Positions 1 through 7,011 of a DNA stretch of 11,541 bases are shown here, one piece after another (position 1 is the first letter of the stretch; the number at the start of each line of letters is the position of its first letter). Source of the DNA: an uncultured Clostridia bacterium (lineage in GTDB: Bacteria > Bacillota > Clostridia > Oscillospirales > Acutalibacteraceae); NCBI GenBank assembly GCA_944381295.1, contig CALWKP010000059.1, positions 1 through 11,541 on the forward strand. The letters are read 5' to 3'. The notes beneath the pieces were generated by a model. The model saw only the letters and a list, made by a program, of their open reading frames with translations. It searched no databases and was not told where the DNA came from. Position numbers and translations under genes: made by a program.

Positions 1-1264
1 TGACAAAGGTTTCCATTTCGTTGTTGCCGCACCACAGTCCCAACGACGCATGATGCCGCAGACGAATCATATTATCCCGCACCTCAGCAATGATATTTTC
101 TTCAAACTCGTCGGTGAGGTTATACACTGCGCACGCAAACATCAAATCCTGCCACACGACAAGTCCCAATTCATCGCAGATATCATAAAAGACGTCGCTC
201 GGATAGTGGCCGCCGCCCCAGACACGGATAGAATTAAAGTTTGCCGCAGCTGCATCCTCCAGCAACCGCCGGGTACGTTCCGGTGTAACGCGCGGTAAAA
301 GGTTATCTTCCGGGATGTAATCCGCTCCCATCGAGAAAATCGGTACACCGTTTACCTGGAACGCAAAGCTTTCGCCCCACTCGTCCTTTTCGCGCAGCAC
401 GGTGAGCGTACGCAGCCCGATTTTCCGGGTCCAGGTATCCACCACCTTGCCCGCGCTCCGGTATTCCACCGTCACCGTATACAGCGGATGTTTCCCATAT
501 CCATTTGGCCACCACAGTTCCGGCTTTTCGATCACGAGACCGTCCTGTGCCGGTCCGGATGCTACTACCGTTCCGTCGGGTGCGGTAACTGTCGCCACAA
601 ATTCCGCATTCCCCTTTTCCGGCACATACGCTGTTTCCGGCTGGAAACGCAATGCTACTTTCCCATCCGTATGCTTTTGCGTAATGAAAACGCTTTTCAG
701 CATTCCTTCCGTCAGGCCAATAAGCGAAATGTCCCTCCAGATTCCCGCGTCGGGAAGCCTCGGGCCCCAATCCCATCCGAACATGCAATGTGCTTTTCTC
801 AGATGCGGGAACCCTTTCATTGCGTCGTCTGCGCCGTCAGCAACCGATTCCTCATAAGCCTCACGGATATATTTTGTCGGCGAATGAAACACCACTTCGA
901 TTTCGTTTTCGCCTTCCCGAAGTGCGTCATTCACACGGAATTCCCATACCCTATGCATATTCCGGCAGGAGCCAACCAGCACTCCATTGACCCGGATATC
1001 CGCCAAAGTATCCATTCCCTGGCAATTGAGCAAAATTACCGGGCAGTTGAAAAGTTCCCGGTCTACGGTAAATTTCCGGGAATACCGAAAATCATTTTCC
1101 ATCAGCGGAAGCAAACGGTTTTCGTTGTCGCGCCAGAAGGGGTCCTCAATTTTTCCCGCTGAAAGCAGGTCGTGGTACACGGAACCTGGGACTGTTGCTG
1201 GAATCTGTTCCATTTCTCCCACAACTTGCAGGGTCCAAGGTCCGTTCAGCGATAATTTCTGCAT
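1..1264 (-). CDS. Beta-mannosidase, glycoside hydrolase family 2 (N-terminal 421 residues; 3' end outside window)
   Basis: Predicted retaining exo-beta-mannosidase that removes terminal beta-mannose from manno-oligosaccharides. No signal peptide is visible, so it is probably cytoplasmic. The frame is open from the ATG at 1264 to the window edge. The start region has the family pattern: LNGPW near residue 7, VPGSVYHDLL at about 25-34, and IEDPFWRDNE. HCMFGWDWGPRLPD follows at about 158-171 and SIRVWGGGHYPSDVFYD in the barrel. WCGNNE at 411-416 carries the expected acid/base Glu416. The nucleophile would lie beyond the window. The start is supported by GGAGGA six bases upstream. The gene follows a severed C-terminal piece of the same family by 19 bp, so it may share that piece's transcript. 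The family is clear from the motifs; the exact substrate is inferred. Confidence 0.93.
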   Translation of the reverse strand, partial: MQKLSLNGPWTLQVVGEMEQIPATVPGSVYHDLLSAGKIEDPFWRDNENRLLPLMENDFRYSRKFTVDRELFNCPVILLNCQGMDTLADIRVNGVLVGSCRNMHRVWEFRVNDALREGENEIEVVFHSPTKYIREAYEESVADGADDAMKGFPHLRKAHCMFGWDWGPRLPDAGIWRDISLIGLTEGMLKSVFITQKHTDGKVALRFQPETAYVPEKGNAEFVATVTAPDGTVVASGPAQDGLVIEKPELWWPNGYGKHPLYTVTVEYRSAGKVVDTWTRKIGLRTLTVLREKDEWGESFAFQVNGVPIFSMGADYIPEDNLLPRVTPERTRRLLEDAAAANFNSIRVWGGGHYPSDVFYDICDELGLVVWQDLMFACAVYNLTDEFEENIIAEVRDNMIRLRHHASLGLWCGNNEMETFV

Positions 1265-1283
1265 GTGATCTCCTCCGTATTAA

Positions 1284-1889
1284 TTAATTAATCGATGCTG
1301 CCAGAAAATGAATTTTACTTTCTTCTGTCGCACCATAGATCATCACTGTTTTTCTTCCTCCCGGAAGCAGGTCAAAATATAGCTCAGAACAACAAAAGGA
1401 CGCATCTTCTAAATGAATCCCATGGGCATAAACATCACTGCCAACAGTTGCAAGGATTCCATTTTCCTCTTTATGGAGCTCAAGCACCTGAACCTTTGCC
1501 TGCGGTATTTGCAATTCCCGCAGATTTCCTTTCCGCAGCATCCCCACAGGTCCGGTCTCTCCGCCGTCCACAACGTAGGAACCCTTTTGATAATCTCCCT
1601 CAGGCAATGCTTCTTCCCACACCACTCCGCGGCTCCGGGCAGGCAAACAAATCTGCATCTTCTTGGTCCGGTCAGTCTGTCCATCAAAAGACAGATATCC
1701 TACACGCGCAGAAACCTGTAATTCCTCCGGGGTATCATTGCATCCCATTACGGTAACGACCCCGTCCTTTTCCCGCAAAATAAAGGTTACTGGCGCAAAT
1801 GCCCTTTGTACCCCATAAAACGATATTTTCCGCCGGGCATAATAATCCATAACCGTCCAGCCAATTTCGCCCCAAGCGTCATAGAGACA
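1284..1889 (-). pseudogene. Beta-mannosidase (GH2) remnant, C-terminal about 200 residues only
   Basis: The reading frame runs from just after an in-frame TGA (1890-1892) to a TAA at 1284. It aligns by eye with the C-terminal end of GH2 beta-mannosidases. YDAWGEIGW matches the family's LNDxWP..SW segment, VMDYYARRKISFYGVQRAFAP matches the DYYGRxKAxxYxxKRxFAPV segment, and ELYFDLLPG matches the last beta-sandwich motif. The homology extends upstream of the first ATG (1850), which has no Shine-Dalgarno and lies inside the conserved segment, so this is not a natural gene start. The N-terminal domains and the whole catalytic barrel are missing. It is best read as the leftover of an upstream tandem copy. 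A programmed or independent small protein is possible but unlikely. Confidence 0.8.
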
Positions 1890-2692
1890 TCAGCATTTAT
1901 CGTGCAAATTGCAAAGGTCTATCCAGTGTCAAGACTTTGCCAAGTTTATGGTGCTGATTTTCCTCCCTGTCAAACCAGCGTTTCTACGGCTATATTCGCG
2001 CAAATTCTAAAATTTGTCAAGGCAAAAAAAGAATATTTGTAAAACATTTTGAAAAATTCCTGATCTGCAAAGGATTTGAAACAAATCTTCTTAATTTTTG
2101 AAATTAGAAACTGCCTCCACGATATCAAGCACTTTACTTTCTAAAAACTTCTGCTAATCAGAAAATATTTTAATCTGGTGTTCCAAATTCAAGATCCGGT
2201 ACAGACAGGGAAAGACGATATGACAGGTCTGAGCGCAAATGTCTCTCTTAATTACTTTTTTACAATCAATAATGTATAAAAAAAGTTTACTACTTGTTAT
2301 AACTAGCTTATAATAGTTCTATCTGTAATATCCGAATGCTTTTTACTAATATTTACATTATAAATTTTCCAGTCAATAAATTTAGAGTACATTCTTTTGA
2401 ATAAAAATTTAGGTAAGTAAGATTTCTTGTAGCCAATAATATTTGAGTTATCATTTCTAATATTTTATTTTAGATAGACATGCCATTTTTAAAGATAATT
2501 ACTTCTCGTTTCTTCCCGGAGAACGCAAAACAATTCCTTACAAAAAAATAGAGTCCCCTTTAAGCAAAATTACTGTTCATGAATTATAGCTTTTCATTTT
2601 ATAAAATCTATCTTGTTTTGTAGATCTACAAATTGTAAAAATCAAAAGATATATACCATTTGTCAATTTCAATTTACTAGTTCATTCCTTCT

Positions 2693-2774
2693 AACAGCAG
2701 AGACAGGCGCAAAAGTCAATCGTGGTTACCGTTCTTTTTCCCTACGATTGGCAATCATGCCTGTCTCTGCTGTT
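2693..2774. repeat. Inverted repeat, 16-bp perfect arms with a nested 7-bp stem
   Basis: The outer arms AACAGCAGAGACAGGC (2693-2708) and GCCTGTCTCTGCTGTT (2759-2774) are exactly complementary. Inside lie CAATCGT (2717-2723) and ACGATTG (2744-2750), separated from the outer arms by 8 nt on each side and enclosing a 20-nt loop. No T tract follows on either strand, so it does not look like a terminator. It could be a miniature transposable element or a folded RNA segment. The function is unknown. Confidence 0.7.
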
Positions 2775-2800
2775 GTTTTATTGTGTGCTTTAGCGAAACG

Positions 2801-2826
2801 AGAATCCCCGGCTAAGCCGGGGAGAG
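2801..2826 (+). other. GC hairpin resembling an IS200/IS605 right end (possible remnant)
   Basis: A 7-bp perfect stem, CCCCGGC (2806-2812) and GCCGGGG (2816-2822), with a TAA loop is flanked as GAAT-hairpin-AGAGT. From memory, many IS200/IS605 elements end in such a GAATCCCC...GGGGAG hairpin, which in TnpB systems forms the 3' end of the omega RNA. No tnpA or tnpB reading frame is left in the window, so at most this is a scar. Read on the minus strand, it could instead be a weak terminator for the Moco operon, but the following bases are not a U tract. Confidence 0.35.
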
Positions 2827-3090
2827 TAAAAAGCTTTGAACGAAACAAGAAGTTGTTAAAAACTAAGAAGCTAAATAAAGTTAAAGACCTGTAATCAGCA
2901 TACACAACAGCTAGTCTACATTGACAAAAAAATCCGCTCACTGCTACACAATTCTTCCGCAGAAATAACTTTTCCATAAATCATACTTACAGAAAACATT
3001 ATTCACATGCTATTAGGCAACAATCACAGGTTTTATCTTTACAAATCTTACAAAATTTTATACTACTTATTATTTCTTTTTAAATTTCTC

Positions 3091-3594
3091 CTATTTGTAA
3101 ATTTTATCTTTCCAATCCAGCAAAAAATCAACCAGACCTGTAACATTTTCCCAGGAAAAACAGGGCACCTTTTCTTCCGGCATTTCTTGGTCACAGACTA
3201 CAGCAAGCATCTGCTCTTTAGGGACCTCCGGCATCGGACAGCCTTCCCTCCGCAAAAGGATTTTCGGCCAACATTCTTTTTTATACCCCTCCACCAAAAT
3301 CAGGTCCACTCCCTGTATACGTACAAGAATATCCTGCGCACTCATGCTGTGGTTTTCCAAAAATGCCGCGTGGGTATCTGACGCCACTACGGTAACATCT
3401 GCGCCGGCTTGTGTAAATCTCCAGCTGTCTTTCCCTTGACGATCAACCTCAAATTCGTGCCCGTCATGCTTGACAACCGCTACCCGTATCCCCCGGCTCT
3501 TCAGTTCTCTTACCAGCTTTTCGATCAGCGACGTTTTTCCGGTTCCTGAATACGCCGCAAACCCTACCACCGGTATTTGTCCCAAACCTGCCAC
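3091..3594 (-). CDS. mobB: Molybdopterin-guanine dinucleotide biosynthesis protein MobB
   Basis: P-loop GTPase-like accessory protein that helps MobA make or deliver the guanine dinucleotide form of Moco in the cytoplasm. The 167 residues match the usual MobB size. They show a Walker A motif (AYSGTGKT, 14-21), the MobB block VVKHDGHEFEVD followed by GKDSWRFTQAGAD, and LILVEGYKKE, a typical Walker B-type segment. The start is GTG at 3594, preceded by AAGGAAGG. The ATG two bases upstream is in another frame. It is the last gene of the operon, 9 bp after mogA. MobA itself is not in the window, so dinucleotide formation would need a partner encoded elsewhere. MobB may also serve another nucleotide transferase such as MocA. 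Confidence 0.92.
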   Translation of the reverse strand: MAGLGQIPVVGFAAYSGTGKTSLIEKLVRELKSRGIRVAVVKHDGHEFEVDRQGKDSWRFTQAGADVTVVASDTHAAFLENHSMSAQDILVRIQGVDLILVEGYKKECWPKILLRREGCPMPEVPKEQMLAVVCDQEMPEEKVPCFSWENVTGLVDFLLDWKDKIYK

Positions 3595-3603
3595 ATCCTT
3601 CCT

Positions 3604-4101
3604 TTACCGCTCTGGCGCAGCGCAGTCCCCACTATTCCCGCACAGGACATCCAACCCATGCCCTAGCGCGGGCAGCACCGCCAGCAGATTCTCCGAGGCC
3701 GCTTTCCGGCTTCCCGGAAGATTGATTACGAGTGTCCGGTTCCGGATTCCCGCCTGTGCGCGGCTCAGCATCGCCCTATCCGTAATCTTTCTGCTTTCGG
3801 CACGCATCACTTCCGGAATTCCCGGCACCATCCGGCTGCATACCGCCAGCGTCGCTTCCGGGGTCACGTCCCGCGGGGAAAACCCTGTTCCCCCCACCGT
3901 CACCGCCAAGGATACCTTTGCCTCATCCGCGGCCCGGCAGAGTTCCGCTTCGATCATTTCCTGTTCGTCAGGAACCAACGCCGTTATCTCCACGGAGTAG
4001 CCTGCCTCTTGCAGCAGCCTTACCATTTCCGGCCCTGCCGTATCGATCCGCTCCCCCGCATATCCTTTATCACTTACCGTAATCACTGCCGCCGTATACA
4101 T
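3604..4101 (-). CDS. mogA: MogA/MoaB family molybdopterin adenylyltransferase
   Basis: Predicted to activate molybdopterin by adenylation from ATP, giving MPT-AMP for MoeA-dependent molybdenum insertion; cytoplasmic. The 165 residues form a single MoCF-type domain. The N-terminal strand AAVITVSDKGYAGERIDTAGP and the binding loop TVGGTGFSPRDVTPEAT (about 88-104) are diagnostic, and LVINLPGSRKAASENL follows near the C-terminus. The ATG at 4101 is chosen because AGGAGG lies eight bases upstream; an upstream in-frame ATG at 4305 would overlap the preceding gene by about 190 bp. The SD overlaps the stop of the previous gene (10-bp gap), which suggests coupled translation. MogA and MoaB are close homologues and I cannot separate them by eye. 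Confidence 0.93.
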   Translation of the reverse strand: MYTAAVITVSDKGYAGERIDTAGPEMVRLLQEAGYSVEITALVPDEQEMIEAELCRAADEAKVSLAVTVGGTGFSPRDVTPEATLAVCSRMVPGIPEVMRAESRKITDRAMLSRAQAGIRNRTLVINLPGSRKAASENLLAVLPALGHGLDVLCGNSGDCAAPER

Positions 4102-4111
4102 GCTGTCCTCC

Positions 4112-5134
4112 TCATCTCGCCCCAAAATAACATTGCGGGAAATGGCATTCCGCGCATCCCATGCAGAAGCCTCCCACGCCGTATTCCGCGATTTCTTCCT
4201 CCGTGATTTTATCCCCTGCAAAAATCCGCGGCAAAAACACTTCCAGGCTTGTTGTCGGCGAATGCATCGACGCCCCGGGCACACCGACCAACGCAGTCTC
4301 CCCAAGATAGGCGATCGTCAGCATATTCCCGGGCTGCATCGGCACGCCCTGAGTCACGAGACGCGCGCCGCTTTTCCGAATCGCTGTCGGTGTGACGTCA
4401 TCCGGGTCCACAGACATACCTCCTGTGAGCAGGATAAGTCCTGCCCCTTGTTCCACAAACTCCCGGATCGCCGCCAAAATTTTTTCCAGATCATCCGGAC
4501 ATTTCGTTACCCCAAGGATTTCCGCTCCGTAACTGTCGAGCTTCTCCCGCATGATCGGTTCAAATTTGTCCTCAATCAGTCCGTAATAGACCTCACTCCC
4601 TGTGATCACCACGCCCGCTTTCAGCTTTCGGAACGGCAGCACCTCCATCACCGGCGCTGCGGCCTTCGCCGCCGCTACGGCATACTCTACATTTTGCCGT
4701 TTGGTGACCAGCGGCACGATTCTTGCCCCGGCCAGCTTTTCCCCCGTCCGTACCCGCGTATGGTTCGGTCGGCACGCTACCGTATAGTCCGGCGTCCGGT
4801 TGATTTCCCGCATTGCCGCAACGTTTACCCGAAACAATCCGTCCACCGCAGCGCTGATGGTCATTTTTCCCTCGCTCGGCCCCGAAACTTTCAGGTTTTC
4901 CCCACACATCGCTTCCGTCAGCGCTTTTGCTGCGTCGTCCTCGTGTACCTCGTCCGCTTCCGGCTCCCATACAAAGACATGCGATTTCCCGATCTTCCGC
5001 AATTCCGGCAAATCCTCTTCCCGGATGACATGCCCTCTGTGGAATTTTACCCCTTTGAACCCATTTGCCAAGATTGCTGTCATATCGTGGCACAAGCTTT
5101 GCCCGACCGCGTCTTCAATCCGGATTTTTTTCAT
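4112..5134 (-). CDS. MoeA-like molybdopterin-binding protein with C-terminal cysteine cluster
   Basis: The protein has 340 residues with a MoCF_biosynth-type domain in the C-terminal half: GVVITGSEVYYGLIEDKF, then ILLTGGMSVDPDDVTPTAI, then GVPMQPGNML and ALVGVPGASMHS. The N-terminal part (KIRIEDAVGQSLCHDMT...FKGVKFHRGHVI) resembles the domain seen in clostridial MoeA-like proteins rather than canonical MoeA. It ends in a cysteine motif (C324, C327, C330, C335; CMGCAECHFPQC) that could hold Zn or Fe-S. The likely role is molybdopterin or Moco binding in the cytoplasm, perhaps for maturing a molybdenum hydroxylase; the exact step is not known. The ATG at 5134 follows GGAGG at 7-bp spacing and overlaps the preceding stop as ATGA. 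An in-frame ATG 18 bp upstream would place that SD inside the gene. Confidence 0.87.
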   Translation of the reverse strand: MKKIRIEDAVGQSLCHDMTAILANGFKGVKFHRGHVIREEDLPELRKIGKSHVFVWEPEADEVHEDDAAKALTEAMCGENLKVSGPSEGKMTISAAVDGLFRVNVAAMREINRTPDYTVACRPNHTRVRTGEKLAGARIVPLVTKRQNVEYAVAAAKAAAPVMEVLPFRKLKAGVVITGSEVYYGLIEDKFEPIMREKLDSYGAEILGVTKCPDDLEKILAAIREFVEQGAGLILLTGGMSVDPDDVTPTAIRKSGARLVTQGVPMQPGNMLTIAYLGETALVGVPGASMHSPTTSLEVFLPRIFAGDKITEEEIAEYGVGGFCMGCAECHFPQCYFGAR

Positions 5135-5562
5135 TCCTCTACCTCCAAACAATCTCCGGGACGGATGTTCCCTTCCTCCAGCACTTTGGCAAAAATTCCT
5201 TCCCGGGGCATCACACAGTCCCCAGTCAGTCGCCGGATTTCACACCCCTGATGACATTCCTTTCCAATTTGTGTCACTTCCAGCAGGACTTCTCCCGCGC
5301 GCAGCCGCGTTCCTACCGGCAGTTCATACAGTATCATCCCCCGCGTCAAAATGTTCTCTGCAAATGCTCCGGGTTTGATTTGCGGAAGCAGTCCCCTCAC
5401 CTTATCGACGCTTTCTTCCCCAAGCAGGCTTACCTGCCGGTGCCAGTTTCCTGCATGCGCATCTCCAACGATTCCATGATCCTTTTTCAGCACGATTTCC
5501 GGGACTTCAAATTTCTGTGTCCCTTTTTCCACACTGATGCACACCGCTACGATTTCTGCCAT
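5131..5562 (-). CDS. MOSC domain-containing protein
   Basis: Small stand-alone MOSC (Moco sulfurase C-terminal) protein of 143 residues. It shows GIVGDAHAGNWHRQVSLL, then the FAENILTRG block, GTRLRAGEVLLEVTQIGKECHQGCEI with the conserved family cysteine, and MPREGIFAKVLEEGNIRPGD. MOSC proteins bind Moco and are thought to carry sulfur to, or act on, molybdenum centres. Its place beside a MoeA-like protein suggests a role in finishing or loading the cofactor for a hydroxylase-type enzyme (inference). The ATG at 5562 has GGGAGG nine bases upstream. It overlaps the end of moaC by 16 bp and shares ATGA with the next gene, so translation is probably coupled on both sides. Confidence 0.9.
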   Translation of the reverse strand: MAEIVAVCISVEKGTQKFEVPEIVLKKDHGIVGDAHAGNWHRQVSLLGEESVDKVRGLLPQIKPGAFAENILTRGMILYELPVGTRLRAGEVLLEVTQIGKECHQGCEIRRLTGDCVMPREGIFAKVLEEGNIRPGDCLEVEE

Positions 5563-6041
5563 TCTGTTTCCTCCCTCCGGTAATTCCCGGATTTCCCGCC
5601 TGATTTCGATACCAGGCACACCGATTCTATCACGATATCCCGCTGCACTGCTTTGCACATATCATAAATCGTCAGCGCCGCCGCGCTTGCCGCGGTCATT
5701 GCCTCCATTTCCACGCCGGTTTCCCCTTTGCACCGCGTCCGGGCAGTCACCGTTATGGTATGTTCTCCGTCGTCCAGCGAAAAGGACAAGTCTACCCCCG
5801 TCAGCTGGATGGGATGACACATCGGAATCAGGTCTGATGTATGCTTTGCCGCCATAATGCCCGCTACCTGCGCTACTCCCAGGACATCGCCTTTTTTCAT
5901 GGTCCCTGCGCAAATCTTCTCATAGGTTTCTGCGTTTACCCGGACAACTGCACGCGCTTCCGCTTCCCGCGGGGTCACCGCTTTTTCTGAAACATCCACC
6001 ATCCGCGCGCGGCCTTCCTGATTAAAATGGGTAAATTCCAT
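5547..6041 (-). CDS. moaC: Cyclic pyranopterin monophosphate synthase MoaC
   Basis: Catalyses the second step of Moco synthesis, converting the MoaA product (3',8-cyclo-GTP) to cyclic pyranopterin monophosphate in the cytoplasm. The 164 residues match the family length. Diagnostic segments are MVDVSEK (14-20), MKKGDVLGVAQVAGIMAAKHTSDLIPMCHP (48-77), GVEMEAMTAASAAALTIYDMCKA (109-131) and SKSGGKSG (145-152). His76, Glu113, Asp127 and Lys130 sit where the active-site residues are expected. The start is ATG 6041 with AGGAGG nine bases upstream; an in-frame ATG at 6071 lies inside moaA. It follows moaA by 13 bp and overlaps the MOSC gene. No anomalies seen. Confidence 0.97.
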   Translation of the reverse strand: MEFTHFNQEGRARMVDVSEKAVTPREAEARAVVRVNAETYEKICAGTMKKGDVLGVAQVAGIMAAKHTSDLIPMCHPIQLTGVDLSFSLDDGEHTITVTARTRCKGETGVEMEAMTAASAAALTIYDMCKAVQRDIVIESVCLVSKSGGKSGNYRREETEWQKS

Positions 6042-6054
6042 GCTTGCTTCCCTC

Positions 6055-6999
6055 CTAGCCGCCAATTTCATTCATTTCCCGCAGGCTTCCGCTTTTTCCG
6101 GCCTCCAAATGATGCCTTCTTGGTTTCCCTTGGATCCCTTCGCGGATTGCCTGTTCCAGTTCTTTTCCGTGCAGCCCCCGCAGCGGGATTTCTTCTGCGG
6201 AATGCAAACATGGTTTCAACATTCCCAGGGAGGTCACCCGGATACGGTTACACGCCGGACAAAAATGCGCGCTGACCGGACGAATCAACCCGATACTTCC
6301 GCGCCAGCCCGGCATCCGGTACCGCTGCTCCACGCCGTCTATCCCTTCCAACACAAGGCCAGGCAGTACCCTCAGCACCTCGCTGCAATCCACAAACCGC
6401 TCCCGGTCCCATGACGCACATTCTCCCGTCGGCATCAGTTCCAAAAATCGCACATGGCGATCCTTTTTTTCTGCCAGTGCGGCAATATCTTGAATTTCTC
6501 CGTCATTCCCTCCCCCGATCAGCACTGTATTGATTTTTATTCCGGAAAATCCCGCCGCTTCCGCCGCGTCAATACCCCGTAGGACATCTTCCAACTGTCC
6601 GACCCGTGTAATCTCCCGATACCGTTCGGCGTTCAGGGTATCCAGACTGATATTCAGCCTGGATACTCCCGCGCCCCTTAACTCTTGCGCAAACTTCGAC
6701 AGCAGGGCTCCGTTTGTCGTCAGGCACAGTTCCCGGACCCCAGGGATTTTTGACAACCTTGCGCAAATTTCAATAATTCCCCGTCGGACCAGGGGTTCCC
6801 CGCCGGTCACGCGGATTTTTTTAATCCCGCAGTTTGCCGCAGCAATCCCAATCTCTTCAATTTCCTCTATGGACAGAATTTCCCGATGTTCCCGTTTCGG
6901 GATTCCTTCCATCGGCATACAATACCGACAGCGCAAATTACAGAGATCTGTCACGGAGATTCTCAGATAGTCGATTTCCCGGCCAAACTGATCTTTCAT
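6055..6999 (-). CDS. moaA: GTP 3',8-cyclase MoaA (radical SAM)
   Basis: First committed enzyme of Moco synthesis: a radical SAM protein that cyclises GTP. It has 314 residues. The N-terminal CNLRCRYCMP gives the SAM-cluster cysteines C20, C24 and C27. GGEPLVRRGI and LTTNGALLS follow, as in the family. The second 4Fe-4S cluster is bound by C247, C250 and C264 (CPACNRIR...LKPC). The protein ends in the conserved Gly-Gly needed for activity. The start is ATG 6999, with AGGAGG eight bases upstream. The frame stays open another 82 codons upstream, but that part is the structured leader and has no family similarity. The 341-bp gap to moeA, the largest in the operon, suggests separate control of this step. 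Confidence 0.97.
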   Translation of the reverse strand: MKDQFGREIDYLRISVTDLCNLRCRYCMPMEGIPKREHREILSIEEIEEIGIAAANCGIKKIRVTGGEPLVRRGIIEICARLSKIPGVRELCLTTNGALLSKFAQELRGAGVSRLNISLDTLNAERYREITRVGQLEDVLRGIDAAEAAGFSGIKINTVLIGGGNDGEIQDIAALAEKKDRHVRFLELMPTGECASWDRERFVDCSEVLRVLPGLVLEGIDGVEQRYRMPGWRGSIGLIRPVSAHFCPACNRIRVTSLGMLKPCLHSAEEIPLRGLHGKELEQAIREGIQGKPRRHHLEAGKSGSLREMNEIGG

Positions 7000-7011
7000 T
7001 GAATTTCCTCC

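Larger units (their letters stand above)
1893..3090. other. AT-rich region of about 1.2 kb without a supportable gene
   Basis: This stretch separates the Moco operon from the mannosidase locus and is visibly AT-richer than the coding DNA around it. Open frames here are short, lack ribosome binding sites and show no family motif. Two TTGACA boxes face the mannosidase genes (plus-strand tgtcaa at 2015-2020 and 1927-1932), but neither has a convincing -10 at 16-18 bp. No U-tract terminator was found after mobB. The two structured items I can support, at 2693-2774 and 2801-2826, are listed separately. I see nothing definable in the rest. Confidence 0.6.

Noticed and set aside
1284..1850. Stand-alone 188-residue protein starting at ATG 1850
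   Set aside because: The homology to the beta-mannosidase C-terminus extends upstream of this ATG, there is no Shine-Dalgarno, and the ATG lies inside a conserved family segment; treated as a pseudogene.
2072..2100. GATTTG-AAA-CAAATC hairpin followed by TTCTTAATTTTT as a terminator
   Set aside because: A six-bp AT-rich stem with an interrupted T run is too weak, and no plus-strand gene precedes it.
2133..2254. Short minus-strand open stretches that look protein-like
   Set aside because: They are about 20-26 codons, bounded by stops, with no start, RBS or family I can support.
2613..2894. Plus-strand 93-codon open frame in the AT-rich spacer
   Set aside because: No ribosome binding site or recognisable domain, and it runs through the inverted repeat and the GC hairpin.
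4102..4305. 68-codon N-terminal extension of the MogA/MoaB protein
   Set aside because: It overlaps the preceding gene in another frame and has no domain similarity; ATG 4101 has a strong SD.
4100..5251. Long plus-strand open frame of 383 codons
   Set aside because: It is antisense to the MoeA-like gene and MOSC, lacks family motifs and reflects GC-biased codons of the real minus-strand genes.
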